Shown one piece after another: positions 52,193 to 61,512 of a stretch of 64,000 nucleotides of DNA. Below the pieces are notes generated by a model, which saw only the letters and a list, made by a program, of their open reading frames with translations, was not told the DNA's origin and did not search any database. The stretch lies in contig NZ_JAHCVJ010000001.1 of NCBI RefSeq assembly GCF_018476885.1, positions 186,001 through 250,000 on the forward strand, given 5' to 3'. Numbering within the stretch: position 1 is the first letter of the stretch; every line of letters begins with the position of its first letter. Source of the stretch: Geoanaerobacter pelophilus. GTDB taxonomy: Bacteria > Desulfobacterota > Desulfuromonadia > Geobacterales > DSM-12255. The position numbers and the translations under genes are program-made.

Positions 52193-54166
52193 ATGGAGAT
52201 TTCGAGAGAATCACTGAGTGCCATTCTAACCGCCATTAAAAATGGAACCGCCTCGATGATCGAGGCGTCAGGCAGCCCCTCAAAATCATTGCAAATTGCG
52301 CCGGGAGCCGAAGTCTCCGGGGAGGTCCTGCTTAAACAGCCGAACGGAAGATTCCTTGTCCGTGTCAATGGTGAAGTTCTGGACATGGCGCTACCCGGCG
52401 AAACCAAGACCGGTGTAACCCTCAAGATGACCTATATTGGCGATCAACCCCGTTTGACCTTTGCCATCTCTGCACAAACAGTAAAAGGTTCAGAGGTAAA
52501 CATCAGCACGACGAGCCGCTGGCTCGGCAGTGTCGCTGCCGGCCCATCAGGAACCTCTTCTGCGGACAGCAACCAGCATCTGCAAAGTGTCAGATTGTTC
52601 GACACGCTTCCTGCGGACAATGGGGCAATTGCCCTGAAGCTGAAAGAGACTGTCAGGAGGAGCGGTTTGTTCTATGAGTCGCATCTGCAACGCTGGAGCG
52701 ACGGCAGTTACCCGCTTGAGGAATTGCTGCAGGAGCCTCAAGGGCGGCTCTCAACATTGGCGCAGGCCACTCCGGAACGGCCTGCTGAAGCTCCGGTAAA
52801 GCAGAACATATTGACAGCAGAAGTATCGCTACCTTCAAGCGGCAACAGTAGCCCCGGGCCTACTGTTAAAGCGGAAACCACTCCACCCGACCAACGTCCT
52901 GCAATTAGCGAAAAGTTACCGAAACAGATCACCCCACAACCAGAGACAGCTCATGCTCCAAAGGAACCGGCCAAAGCGACAAGCAACACAGCACTACCGG
53001 AAGCCGCTGCGAGGAAATCGTCTGATTCAGCCCCTTCTCTGCCTGATTCTGCGAACCGCTCATTACTTTCACCCTTGGCAACAACAACTCAGGGAGAAAA
53101 GCCTTTCAGACCTCTCCCTGTGACCCAGCCTGAACCAACGGGAGATCGGCTCCTTCCGGACAACTCATCTGACTTTTTGGCGCCATTGCCCAGGCAGCGG
53201 CTTGAAGCAGAGCCTGTTCCGCAAGGAACTCCTCCAGCCACTGCCCAACCACCTCAAAAGTTGGATCTGGAGATAGCTGGGCAAATATCGAAAGAAGCGG
53301 TTGTCCTGGAAAAAGAACCAGCTGCAACTGTTGAAAAACAGAGTGTTGCCCGGCCTATTGCTGACGATGGGGCAACCAGTGGGAAATCTTCAGGAGAAAA
53401 CAGCTCGCTACCTGGCAAAATCGTTACTGACCCCACACAAACTGCTATCCAACCGGCAAAAACCAACCTGCTACCTGACGCCGGGACAGCACCAAACAGT
53501 GCCCCCTCACTGCCCAAAGATGCCATTACGGCATCATCAGACTTAAAGATAGCTATTGATCCCGACATAACCAATCCTGCTGACCCCGCCGCACTTAACC
53601 AGGAGCAGGCCGTCAAATCATTGCCGCAGCCAGCAGATGCTCCAGCCACTAAACCTCTGATAACAAAACATAATACAGAGCAACTACCGGGCAGGCAATT
53701 GCCGCTCATATCGCCGGAAATATCAAAACCGGAAAGCATCATGAATCAAGCGAGGGATGCGGCGGCCCAACCGGCAAAGCTTCCTACGCAGTTTGAACCA
53801 CCTGACAGCCAGACTCTCCCGGTAATCAGGCAGCAGCTTGAAATGTTGAACAGTGGGCAGTTTGTCTGGCAAGGAGAGGCATGGCAAGGACAACAGATGA
53901 AGTGGACAATTCGCGGCGATGAACATCAAAGGAAGGCCCCCAGTGCCAGATCATGGGATACCGAGCTTCGCCTGGAGCTCCCCGGTCTTGGAACTATCGC
54001 CGCTGCCATAACAGTTACCGGGAAGCAGGTCAGGCTGTCTGTTTCTGCAGTAGAGGCCGACTCGGCAGAAATGATGGAAAAACATCGACAACGGTTGATT
54101 GACGGTATGGAGAGCGGCGGGCTTTCACTGGTCGGTATGAAGGTTAAGCATGAACCGGCACCGTGA
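52193..54166 (+). CDS. FliK-like hook-length control family protein
   Basis: 657 residues. The N-terminal ~110 residues form a beta-rich domain (VLLKQPNGRFLVRVNGEVLD). A long Pro/Ala/Ser/Thr-rich, low-complexity linker follows (~160-520). The C-terminal ~120 residues (LEMLNSGQFVWQGEAWQGQQ, ELRLELPGLGTIAAAITVTG, KHRQRLIDGMESGGLSLVGM) match the Flg_hook (FliK C-terminal) domain, which in FliK contacts FlhB to switch export substrate. The next gene encodes a free FlhB C-terminal domain, strengthening this reading. There is no signal peptide. GAGAGGAG precedes the ATG. Confidence 0.78.
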   Translation: MEISRESLSAILTAIKNGTASMIEASGSPSKSLQIAPGAEVSGEVLLKQPNGRFLVRVNGEVLDMALPGETKTGVTLKMTYIGDQPRLTFAISAQTVKGSEVNISTTSRWLGSVAAGPSGTSSADSNQHLQSVRLFDTLPADNGAIALKLKETVRRSGLFYESHLQRWSDGSYPLEELLQEPQGRLSTLAQATPERPAEAPVKQNILTAEVSLPSSGNSSPGPTVKAETTPPDQRPAISEKLPKQITPQPETAHAPKEPAKATSNTALPEAAARKSSDSAPSLPDSANRSLLSPLATTTQGEKPFRPLPVTQPEPTGDRLLPDNSSDFLAPLPRQRLEAEPVPQGTPPATAQPPQKLDLEIAGQISKEAVVLEKEPAATVEKQSVARPIADDGATSGKSSGENSSLPGKIVTDPTQTAIQPAKTNLLPDAGTAPNSAPSLPKDAITASSDLKIAIDPDITNPADPAALNQEQAVKSLPQPADAPATKPLITKHNTEQLPGRQLPLISPEISKPESIMNQARDAAAQPAKLPTQFEPPDSQTLPVIRQQLEMLNSGQFVWQGEAWQGQQMKWTIRGDEHQRKAPSARSWDTELRLELPGLGTIAAAITVTGKQVRLSVSAVEADSAEMMEKHRQRLIDGMESGGLSLVGMKVKHEPAP

Positions 54167-54431
54167 AGACCGGCAGGCAGCCGCCCTCTCCTACAAGAAA
54201 GGCGATTATGCCCCACGGGTAATTGCCAAAGGAAAGGGGGCATTGGCAGAGGCAATAATAGAGATTGCCCGCGAGTCAGGTGTCTACGTCCATGAATCCC
54301 GGGAATTGGTTGAGATGTTACTGCAAGTGGACATAGACAGGGACATCCCCCCGGAGCTGTATCGGGCAGTGGCAGAGCTACTTGCCTGGATCTACTGGAT
54401 GGAAACGGGCGGAGAGCATCAAGGGAACTGA
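54150..54431 (+). CDS. FlhB/EscU C-terminal-domain-like export switch protein
   Basis: 93 residues: AALSYKKGDYAPRVIAKGKG, AEAIIEIARESGVYVHES and LVEMLLQVDIDRDIPPELYR align with the cytoplasmic C-terminal domain of FlhB/EscU, including the position after the NPTH autocleavage site. The NPTH itself and the membrane half are absent, as in the FlhX-type proteins of some flagellated bacteria. It overlaps the FliK-like gene by 17 bases, so the two are coupled and probably interact. AAGG lies just upstream of the ATG. Confidence 0.85.
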   Translation: MNRHREDRQAAALSYKKGDYAPRVIAKGKGALAEAIIEIARESGVYVHESRELVEMLLQVDIDRDIPPELYRAVAELLAWIYWMETGGEHQGN

Positions 54432-54504
54432 ATCAAGGGTTGATTGCTTTATATAAGTTACATGATATTGTTTATTCGTATTATCTGACCCTGAAAGAGC
54501 ACAC

Positions 54505-55224
54505 ATGGATCTGAGAATAGAGCCCAAAACAAAACCTGACGGTAATCTGATAAAGAACATCCCGTTCTTTGCCGCTCTCTCTGCCGAAGAGGTTGAACAT
54601 GTCGACCGGCTTATTATCAGAAAGCGTTTTTCCAAAGACCAGATTGTCCTTTTTGAGGAAGACACTGCCAACTACATGTACATCGTCTATTCCGGTAAGG
54701 TCAGGGTTGTAAAACTGAATGACGAGGGCAGAGAGCAAATAATAACCATTCACAAGAAAAATGACTTTTTCGGGGAGATGTCACTGCTTGACGGCAACAC
54801 TTCTCCGGCAACAGTCATCGCCCATGAAGATTGCCTCATAGGATTATTATCGAAAATCGATTTTGAACGGTACCTGTTGAGCCATGAAACTATCAGGCGC
54901 AAGATCATAGATCTTCTCTGTTCAAGGTTGCGCGACTCATGGGCCATGATCAAGATCTTGAGTTTCGACAATGCAGAGCATCGCGTTATGGCAGTGCTTG
55001 ACAGACTTCAGGAACTCTACGGCGTGTTTGACGACCGTGGCGTGATAATCAACGTCAAACTAACCCACCAGCAGATTGCGAGCTATGCCTCTGTAGCCAG
55101 GGAAACAGTCACCAGAGTGCTGAACAGGCTGGAAAAGGAAGGGGTTATACATGTCTTGGAAAACAAGGCAATATTGCTGACAAAACTGTTTTACCAGAAG
55201 TTTAGAACGGCAAAATCTACTTAA
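54505..55224 (+). CDS. Crp/Fnr-family transcription regulator
   Basis: 239 residues. The cyclic-nucleotide-binding fold (IVLFEEDTANYMYIVYSGKV, FFGEMSLLDGNTSPATVIAH, residues ~25-145) is followed by the HTH_Crp domain (THQQIASYASVARETVTRVL-NRLEKEG, ~185-225). It lacks the Cys cluster of Fnr, so it is not an iron-sulphur oxygen sensor. The effector is unknown. It lies 73 bases after the FlhB-like gene on the same strand and is convergent with the ompA-type gene. Confidence 0.9.
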   Translation: MDLRIEPKTKPDGNLIKNIPFFAALSAEEVEHVDRLIIRKRFSKDQIVLFEEDTANYMYIVYSGKVRVVKLNDEGREQIITIHKKNDFFGEMSLLDGNTSPATVIAHEDCLIGLLSKIDFERYLLSHETIRRKIIDLLCSRLRDSWAMIKILSFDNAEHRVMAVLDRLQELYGVFDDRGVIINVKLTHQQIASYASVARETVTRVLNRLEKEGVIHVLENKAILLTKLFYQKFRTAKST

Positions 55225-55293
55225 GCAGCTTATTTTGAGGGAAAAACAGTAGTTATATTAGGCTCATCAGCCAAAGATATTGCAGTTAATCAA

Positions 55294-55323
55294 AAGGGCC
55301 GCCCCGTTTCCGGGACGGCCCTT
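55294..55323. terminator. Bidirectional terminator between crp-type and ompA-type genes
   Basis: AAGGGCCGCCCCG / CGGGACGGCCCTT stem (one mismatch) with loop TTTC, and T-runs on both sides. It lies between convergent genes. Confidence 0.8.
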
Positions 55324-55344
55324 CAGTTTTCAGGTCATCTTGCC

Positions 55345-56676
55345 TTACCTCTTGATGACAGTCTCAAAAGTGGCCACTGTCCTGCGGTTCTTCTGACGCC
55401 CTGCAGCTGTCTTATTGTCGGCGATTGGCTTTTCTTCGCCATAACCAACAGCCGTCAGTCGCTTCTTGTCGATGCCATACTTGTCAACCAGGTACTTCAG
55501 AACACTGTCAGCGCGGCGCTGAGAGAGCTTTTTGTTCATCCCGGCATCACCGACATCATCGGTATGCCCTTCAATTGTACCGGAAACAGTCGGATACTTG
55601 GCAAGAAACTCGGCAACCTTGCCAATTTCGTCATGATACTTTTTCTTGATGTCCGCCTTGGCAGTATCAAACTCAACATCAAGCTTGATGGTCAAGGTCT
55701 CCGGGCTGCAACCGTCCTTGTCCACTGGCATGCCAGCCGGCGTGTTCGGGCACTTGTCGCGGTAATCCGGAACACCGTCTTTATCAGAATCCATCTCGAT
55801 GATTTCAAGATTGGTCGAGCTGGTAGCCTTTCCACCAGCGCCTAAGCAGGTGAGTGTGTAGTCCGTTGTGTTGGATGGAATAACTTCTAGTACGCCTTTC
55901 TCAGCAACCTTGCCAATTTCCGGTCTTATTTCAGCCGATGTAGAGTTCTGGCATGCCCATGTCAGCGATGCGGGAGTTCCTTTGATGACTGATTTCGGCA
56001 CTACCGAGAGCGAAGCAGTCGGAGCCGGAGCCGGAGCTGGTGGAGGGGGGGGAGCAACGACTGGAGCAGGCTTTGGCTGCTCCACAACAGGAGCAGGTTT
56101 GGGCGGCGGTGGTACCGGAGCAACGACTGGAGCAGGAGCCGGTTTTGACCCACCGAACAGGAAGCCAAGCCCCAAGCCATATTCTACGTTGTTCAAGGTT
56201 TCGTATCTCTTATGCAGCAAGTGTCTTACCTCACCACGCAGCTCAACAGCCTCGCTAAGAGCATACTTTACCCCTGCTCCGTAGTTGAAAGCCCCTTTTG
56301 TGTATTTTGTGGCATTGTCAGGATCTACGGTCATCCCGCCGTAGCCGGCCATCAGAAACGGAACCGCCTTTGCTGTCGGCAGGAAATGATACAGGAGATC
56401 CATATGGTAATTATAGACATTGGCTTTATTCGCCGTATTACGGGTCCCCTCGGTCTTGACATAGTCGAACACGGCCTCGGCACCCAGCCTGTCGGTGAAG
56501 TTATAGCCACCCCGCAAACCTACTACCGGCATGGTCTCAAGATGCTGCTTGCCGTCAAAAGTGTAGCCGCCGACAAACGGCGTCAAGGAAAAGGTTTCCG
56601 CCCTGTTTTCCGCCCCGGCGGTGGCTGCGCCGATAAGCAGAATACCTGCGCCGATCGACAAAATTCTCTTTTTCAT
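55345..56676 (-). CDS. OmpA-family protein with an inserted Ig-like domain
   Basis: 443 residues from the ATG at 56676 (GAGGGGAG upstream). Signal peptide IGAGILLIGAATAGA, an N-terminal beta-barrel (~25-185, LTPFVGGYTFDGK to YGLGLGFLFGG), and a Pro/Ala/Val linker of repeated PAPVVAPPPP units. An Ig-like domain follows (SLSVVPKSVIKGTPASLTWA, Cys pair), then a calcium-binding type 3 repeat (DSDKDGVPDYRDKCPNTPAG). The peptidoglycan-binding OmpA C-domain has GHTDDVGDAGMNKKLSQRRA. It links outer membrane and cell wall. The Ig insert is unusual for the class. Confidence 0.88.
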   Translation of the reverse strand: MKKRILSIGAGILLIGAATAGAENRAETFSLTPFVGGYTFDGKQHLETMPVVGLRGGYNFTDRLGAEAVFDYVKTEGTRNTANKANVYNYHMDLLYHFLPTAKAVPFLMAGYGGMTVDPDNATKYTKGAFNYGAGVKYALSEAVELRGEVRHLLHKRYETLNNVEYGLGLGFLFGGSKPAPAPVVAPVPPPPKPAPVVEQPKPAPVVAPPPPPAPAPAPTASLSVVPKSVIKGTPASLTWACQNSTSAEIRPEIGKVAEKGVLEVIPSNTTDYTLTCLGAGGKATSSTNLEIIEMDSDKDGVPDYRDKCPNTPAGMPVDKDGCSPETLTIKLDVEFDTAKADIKKKYHDEIGKVAEFLAKYPTVSGTIEGHTDDVGDAGMNKKLSQRRADSVLKYLVDKYGIDKKRLTAVGYGEEKPIADNKTAAGRQKNRRTVATFETVIKR

Positions 56677-56858
56677 GATTTCTCCCCTCATATTGAATAT
56701 GATAGTCCTCTCGTCTTTTCGCACTGCTAAAAACCGAGGGACTTCACCTAATCTGCAAAACTTTTAATCAGTATACTGCTCATATCGCAACTTTCAACCC
56801 TCCTTGCATAAAGTTCTACCCTGATCTATACTCTCGCTACTTTTCAGGAGAGCCGAAA

Positions 56859-57893
56859 ATGCCACAAACCGTCCCATTCTCAGAAAACCTGCTGGATAGC
56901 CATCTGCTGGTCGATGTCCGCACCCCGTTGGAATATGCTGAGGACCACATCCCCGGGGCCATAAATGTGCCGTTGCTGACCAATGATGAGCGGGTCGAAG
57001 TAGGGACTCTCTACAAGCAGCAGGGACCACATATGGCCAGGATCAGGGGACTGGAACTCACTGCGGCAAGGTTTCCGGCAATGGTCGCTGAAATTGCGGC
57101 AAATGCAGCAAGCCGTCCCATCCTTGTCTATTGCTGGCGCGGGGGACTGCGCAGCAGAACGGTAGCCGAAATCCTGGATCTTACCGGTTACCATGCAGTA
57201 CAGCTTACAGGCGGCCACAAGGCATTCCGACAACATGTGGTGGAGTATTTCGATCCTCTCACCACTCCTGCCCCGCTTGTCGTATTGCATGGCATGACAG
57301 GCATAGGCAAAACAACCTTTCTTGAGCTGCTTAAGAAGCGCGGCCATACGGTCATAGACCTTGAAGGGATTGCCTGCCATCGCGGTTCTGCTTTCGGAGC
57401 TCTTGGCCAGACACAGGCCCATCTGACCCAGAAAAGCTTTGAAACAGCTCTTTGGCAGGAATTTCGGGCCGCTGCACCGGGAAAACCGATAATAGTGGAG
57501 GGGGAAAGCCGCCGGATCGGCAAACTCTTCCTGCCTGGCAACCTATACGATGTGATGCGTGACAGCATCAAGGTGTGGTGCGATGCTTCAATGGAAACCC
57601 GGGTAAGCAGGCTAACCTCAGAGTATGGCAAACCGGAGTACCGCGATGAAATGGCCGAAGCGCTCGATCGCATCAAGAAAAAGCTTGGGGGAGACAATCA
57701 TCGCGACTTGATGGGCCATCTGGAACGATGGGAGATGAAGCCATTCATGCAAGGGTTAATGGATCGCTACTATGACAGGAATTATTACAGAACCAGGGAA
57801 TGGGTCGAGGATTTTACCCTTTCACTGGAAGATTTCACTGCCGCAGCCGATGAACTGGAACAACAACTCAAGTCCCGCATCCCAACACCCTGA
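56859..57893 (+). CDS. mnmH: tRNA 2-selenouridine synthase
   Basis: 344 residues. An N-terminal rhodanese domain (LLVDVRTPLEYAEDHIPGAI; active-site Cys92 in VYCWRGGLRS) and a C-terminal P-loop domain (GMTGIGKTT, ~145-153) make up MnmH/SelU. It converts 2-thiouridine at wobble position 34 of some tRNAs to 2-selenouridine using selenophosphate. Its presence implies that the cell makes selenophosphate (SelD), which selenoproteins also need. AGGAGAG precedes the ATG. It is monocistronic. Confidence 0.92.
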   Translation: MPQTVPFSENLLDSHLLVDVRTPLEYAEDHIPGAINVPLLTNDERVEVGTLYKQQGPHMARIRGLELTAARFPAMVAEIAANAASRPILVYCWRGGLRSRTVAEILDLTGYHAVQLTGGHKAFRQHVVEYFDPLTTPAPLVVLHGMTGIGKTTFLELLKKRGHTVIDLEGIACHRGSAFGALGQTQAHLTQKSFETALWQEFRAAAPGKPIIVEGESRRIGKLFLPGNLYDVMRDSIKVWCDASMETRVSRLTSEYGKPEYRDEMAEALDRIKKKLGGDNHRDLMGHLERWEMKPFMQGLMDRYYDRNYYRTREWVEDFTLSLEDFTAAADELEQQLKSRIPTP

Positions 57894-57908
57894 CGAATCA
57901 AACGACAC

Positions 57909-60839
57909 TTAGGGATTCTCCTGCCGATCCAGCTCTTTCCTGACAGCAACACCGAACCGCTCAAGGGTGTAGGGTTTCTGGACATACTCCCCGGCGCCAA
58001 GTTTCTGGAGCGTGACAACCCGTTCAGATTCCGAGAACCCACTGGCAATAATAACCTTTTGTTCGGGATGGATCTCTCTGATCTGCTGATAGGTCTCAAG
58101 GCCATCCATTCCCCCCGGCATGATCATGTCCAGCACAATCAGATCGACCTTGTTGCTGCGCAGGAAGGCAACAGCCTCCTCGCCGCTAGTCGCAGTATCA
58201 ACCCGATAACCCAATTTTGAAAGCATTTTGGAGGCAACTTCAATCTGTTCCGGCATATCGTCAACCACCAGGATATGCTCTGTCCCCAGATATTCATCCA
58301 ATGCGATACGCTGCGGAAGGTACTCTTCGCTTTCCCGGGTTGCCGGGAAATACATGACAATCCGGGTCCCTTCCCCTTCAGCGCTTTGCAGATCTATGTA
58401 ACCGTTATGATCCTTCACCGTGGCCCAGATAACGGTCATTCCCAATCCTGAGCCACTGCGTTTCATCAACTTCTTGCTGTAAAATGGCTCAAAGATCTTT
58501 TGCAGATCCTCTTCGCTAATGCCAACCCCGTCATCAGCAACACTCACACAGGCATACTCCCCGGCAGGAATCTCTTCGTAGAGATGCAACACGGTATCCA
58601 GATACTTGTTGCATGTGGATAACAGTATGGATCCCCCTGCTGGCATAGCCTCGGCAGCATTGTTTAAAACATTCATTATCACCTTGGAGAGATGTACCCG
58701 CGAGCCTTTGAGGTTCATAAGATCTGAGGCAAGCTCCGTCTCAATAGTTACGTTGCTATGATATCTTGATGCAGCGCCAAACTCAGGGGATGCAAGATAG
58801 TCGGATATAATCCTGTTAAGATTTACCGGCTCTGAAACCTTTACCCCGCGACGAGCCAGCGTCAGCAAGTCCTGCACAATAGCAGCCGCTTTCTGGCCGG
58901 ACCTCTGAATAATTGCCACCTTGTCTCTAATTGGGCTGTCACCTGGCAGTTCCAGCAATAACAGATCCGGATAAGTAACCAGCCCGGCAAGGATATTGTT
59001 CAGATCATGGGCTACGCCTGCGGCCAGTTTACCGACTGCCTCCATCTTCTGTGCGTGCAATAGACGCTCTTCAAGCCGCTTCTGATCGGTGATATCACGG
59101 ATGATCCCCTGAGTGCCGACAAACTCTTTCGAGCATGGGGTCTCGCCTCGGTAAATCCCCTCAGCAGAAACACTGAAATATCCGATTTCTTCACAACAAC
59201 CTTCATGCTTGTGAGGTAGCAATAGTCGGATCTCTAGTCCATAGGTGGCTCTTTCGCCTGTTCGCTTCTCATTCAGCCGGTACTGAGCCTTATTAAGATC
59301 ATCCGGCGCAACCAGGGAGAAAATAGGCTGCCCGATTAACTTTTCGGGAGTATCGGTATATTTGGTTATCGCAGGGCTGATAAAGGTGATGCGACCTGTT
59401 GCATCCAGTCTAAATATAATATCCGGAACCGACTTGATGATGGAATTGAGGTTATGTTCACTAGCCTTGAGAAGCACCAGGGTATCGTCGGCGCTTTCTC
59501 TTGCCGCCCGCTGGTTTTTCCAGGTCTTGAGAATTGTCAGTACGACATAATTAAGAAAAACCAGCGAACTGGGCAAAAAAGGAGAAAAGAGCAAGCCTGT
59601 TTTCTGGAAAACCAAGCCGGCACCTGACCAGATGACAAGCAGAGACACCGTACCAACAAGCGCACTGCCCAAAACTTCCATCTTTGTTACGCAGACTCCG
59701 AGCAAGGCAGCAGTGAGTAGTCCAAGCAGCGCTTCCCAAATTAGAAATTCCTGGGAGCGTATGACCATTTGATTAGAGAGAAGGTTCTCTAGCAACCGGG
59801 CATGGACATCAACATGGCTATGCACCGGACTGGCCGGTGTCTGGTAAACATGGGCCCATCCCGCAGCCGAAGACCCGACCAGGACAATTTTATTTTTGAA
59901 ACTACCGGGTGGCATAATGTTGCCAAGAACATCGCCGGCTGAGACATGGCGTATTGACTCGCCGCTGCTGAAATTGACAAGCATATTTCCATGTCTGTCA
60001 ACCGGGATAATTGCTCCACCGACAACAAGGTTTAGGAAACCACTGTCTTTCTGTGAGATATGGAGTTGCGAAACCTGCCGTGACTGCATCAGCGTTGCCA
60101 ACGCCAAAGAAGGGAATAGCCTGTCCTCGAACTTTATAAGCAGCGGCACTCGACGAAGAATGCCGTCAGCATCGGGGGTTGCATTCAGAAAACCAGAGAA
60201 GTTTACGGCATCAGAGAAGAGTTTTTGGTTGCAGACAACACCTTGAGCGTTGAAAAACCCGGACTGCCATTCCCTTTCACCGGTATTGTGAAGCCAGACA
60301 GGGTTTACCGGATGGAGGCCGCACAATGCCCTGTTAGAGGAATCACCTTTGAATAAAAACTCATACCCTAGGACAAATGGACCTTTTGCCAGGGTCTCTG
60401 CAAGAAACCGGTCATTGTCCGCGATTTTTTCAGGAATCCCGGAAATGTCGACTTGGTATCCAAGTTCACGACCTATTGTTGCCTGCCAGTTTTTCGGCGA
60501 TGTCCGGTCAGGTTCCGCCAGGATCAGATCGAGACCGACACTGCCAGCCCCAAGTAAGTTGATTTTAGTAAGTAGCTGTGCCAGGCGGTATCTGGGCCAT
60601 GGCCACTGGCCATATTGATTCAGGCTTTTTTCATCGATATCGACAATCACGACTGCACCGGATGCCTGTTTTGACTTGCTGAAAGCCATGACAGCATCGG
60701 TAATTCTGTTGTTGATGTCTCTGATGAAGCGGGGATGAATCAGATAGGCTGTAATCACCAGCAGAGTAACTGCTAAGCCGTAAAGGAGAATAGTTCGCGT
60801 CAATCTTTTTGAGTAATTAGGCTGAGGGCTTTTTTTCAC
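57909..60839 (-). CDS. CHASE2 hybrid histidine kinase (CHASE2-PAS-HisKA-HATPase-REC)
   Basis: 976 residues. TM1 (ILLYGLAVTLLVITAYLI) precedes a periplasmic CHASE2 domain (~45-345, including VVIVDIDEKSLNQYGQWPWP and KIVLVGSSAAG). Three more membrane helices (~355-435) are followed by PAS (~460-590), HisKA (AAGVAHDLNNILAGL), HATPase_c (DDGVGIS, GSGLGMTVI) and a C-terminal receiver (DLIVLDMIMPGGMDG). The GTG start lies ten bases after the OmpA-type lipoprotein stop, and a FecR-domain protein precedes that. This suggests an envelope-sensing operon in which CHASE2 reads a periplasmic state set by the two partners. Confidence 0.9.
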   Translation of the reverse strand: MKKSPQPNYSKRLTRTILLYGLAVTLLVITAYLIHPRFIRDINNRITDAVMAFSKSKQASGAVVIVDIDEKSLNQYGQWPWPRYRLAQLLTKINLLGAGSVGLDLILAEPDRTSPKNWQATIGRELGYQVDISGIPEKIADNDRFLAETLAKGPFVLGYEFLFKGDSSNRALCGLHPVNPVWLHNTGEREWQSGFFNAQGVVCNQKLFSDAVNFSGFLNATPDADGILRRVPLLIKFEDRLFPSLALATLMQSRQVSQLHISQKDSGFLNLVVGGAIIPVDRHGNMLVNFSSGESIRHVSAGDVLGNIMPPGSFKNKIVLVGSSAAGWAHVYQTPASPVHSHVDVHARLLENLLSNQMVIRSQEFLIWEALLGLLTAALLGVCVTKMEVLGSALVGTVSLLVIWSGAGLVFQKTGLLFSPFLPSSLVFLNYVVLTILKTWKNQRAARESADDTLVLLKASEHNLNSIIKSVPDIIFRLDATGRITFISPAITKYTDTPEKLIGQPIFSLVAPDDLNKAQYRLNEKRTGERATYGLEIRLLLPHKHEGCCEEIGYFSVSAEGIYRGETPCSKEFVGTQGIIRDITDQKRLEERLLHAQKMEAVGKLAAGVAHDLNNILAGLVTYPDLLLLELPGDSPIRDKVAIIQRSGQKAAAIVQDLLTLARRGVKVSEPVNLNRIISDYLASPEFGAASRYHSNVTIETELASDLMNLKGSRVHLSKVIMNVLNNAAEAMPAGGSILLSTCNKYLDTVLHLYEEIPAGEYACVSVADDGVGISEEDLQKIFEPFYSKKLMKRSGSGLGMTVIWATVKDHNGYIDLQSAEGEGTRIVMYFPATRESEEYLPQRIALDEYLGTEHILVVDDMPEQIEVASKMLSKLGYRVDTATSGEEAVAFLRSNKVDLIVLDMIMPGGMDGLETYQQIREIHPEQKVIIASGFSESERVVTLQKLGAGEYVQKPYTLERFGVAVRKELDRQENP

Positions 60840-60849
60840 ATTAAGTTCG

Positions 60850-61467
60850 CTATCTTATTACCACTTCTACCCTGCGATTCCTGGGTTCGTTAACATTGTC
60901 TTCAGTCTTTATCAGGGGGTTTTCCTTGCCATGAGAAGTTGTTTTAATATGATTGGCAGCAACTCCCTTATCAACCAGTTTGTCCCTTACAGAATTCGCC
61001 CTGTTTCTCGAAAGAGTCAGGTTATATTCCCTGCTGCCGACAGAATCCGTATGCCCGACAACAGAGATGTCGCTTGATGCGCGGTCACTTATAGCCTGCA
61101 AAATCTCAGGGAACAACCTGGCTGACTCCAAAGTAAGAATAAGGTCTTTCTCAAAGTAGAGGAGATAATGCACTGGGGGTTTAGGCTCGATAGAAAGGGC
61201 TTCAGAAAACAAAGCGATAAGGGTGTCTTTGCTTATACTTGCAGGAGGAGTTGGCGACTTTTGGCTGTTAGTCACAAAAGTTACCTGGTTGGGAGAATCA
61301 ATATCAACCGTTCCGGCCTGATTCGAAACAGTGACAGCACCAGTCTTTCCGTCCGAATCAGGAGCCAGGACCACCAAGGTACCATTATTAGCACAACCGG
61401 CGATAACAAGAAGCAGGATGATTATCAGAGGGATCTGGATGTAGTAACGCAAAGGCATATCCTCCAT
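60850..61467 (-). CDS. OmpA-like peptidoglycan-binding lipoprotein
   Basis: About 205 residues. Signal with lipobox: LIIILLLVIAGC. A short linker is followed by the OmpA C-terminal domain with VGHTDSVGSREYNLTLSRNR, ASSDISV and RNRRVEVVIR, which binds diaminopimelate in peptidoglycan. The start is uncertain between ATGs at 61467 and 61458; GGAGG lies too close to the second. It is the middle gene of a FecR / OmpA-lipoprotein / CHASE2-kinase operon and probably anchors the sensor system to the cell wall. Confidence 0.85.
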   Translation of the reverse strand: MEDMPLRYYIQIPLIIILLLVIAGCANNGTLVVLAPDSDGKTGAVTVSNQAGTVDIDSPNQVTFVTNSQKSPTPPASISKDTLIALFSEALSIEPKPPVHYLLYFEKDLILTLESARLFPEILQAISDRASSDISVVGHTDSVGSREYNLTLSRNRANSVRDKLVDKGVAANHIKTTSHGKENPLIKTEDNVNEPRNRRVEVVIR

Positions 61468-61512
61468 GGTAGCGGTGCTCAACCATTCTCGGATCAGGGC
61501 CTGCAGCCACCA

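Noticed and set aside
52547-53929. Opposite-strand ORFs within the FliK-like linker
   Set aside because: Shadows of a Pro/Ala-rich coding region without start signals or domains.
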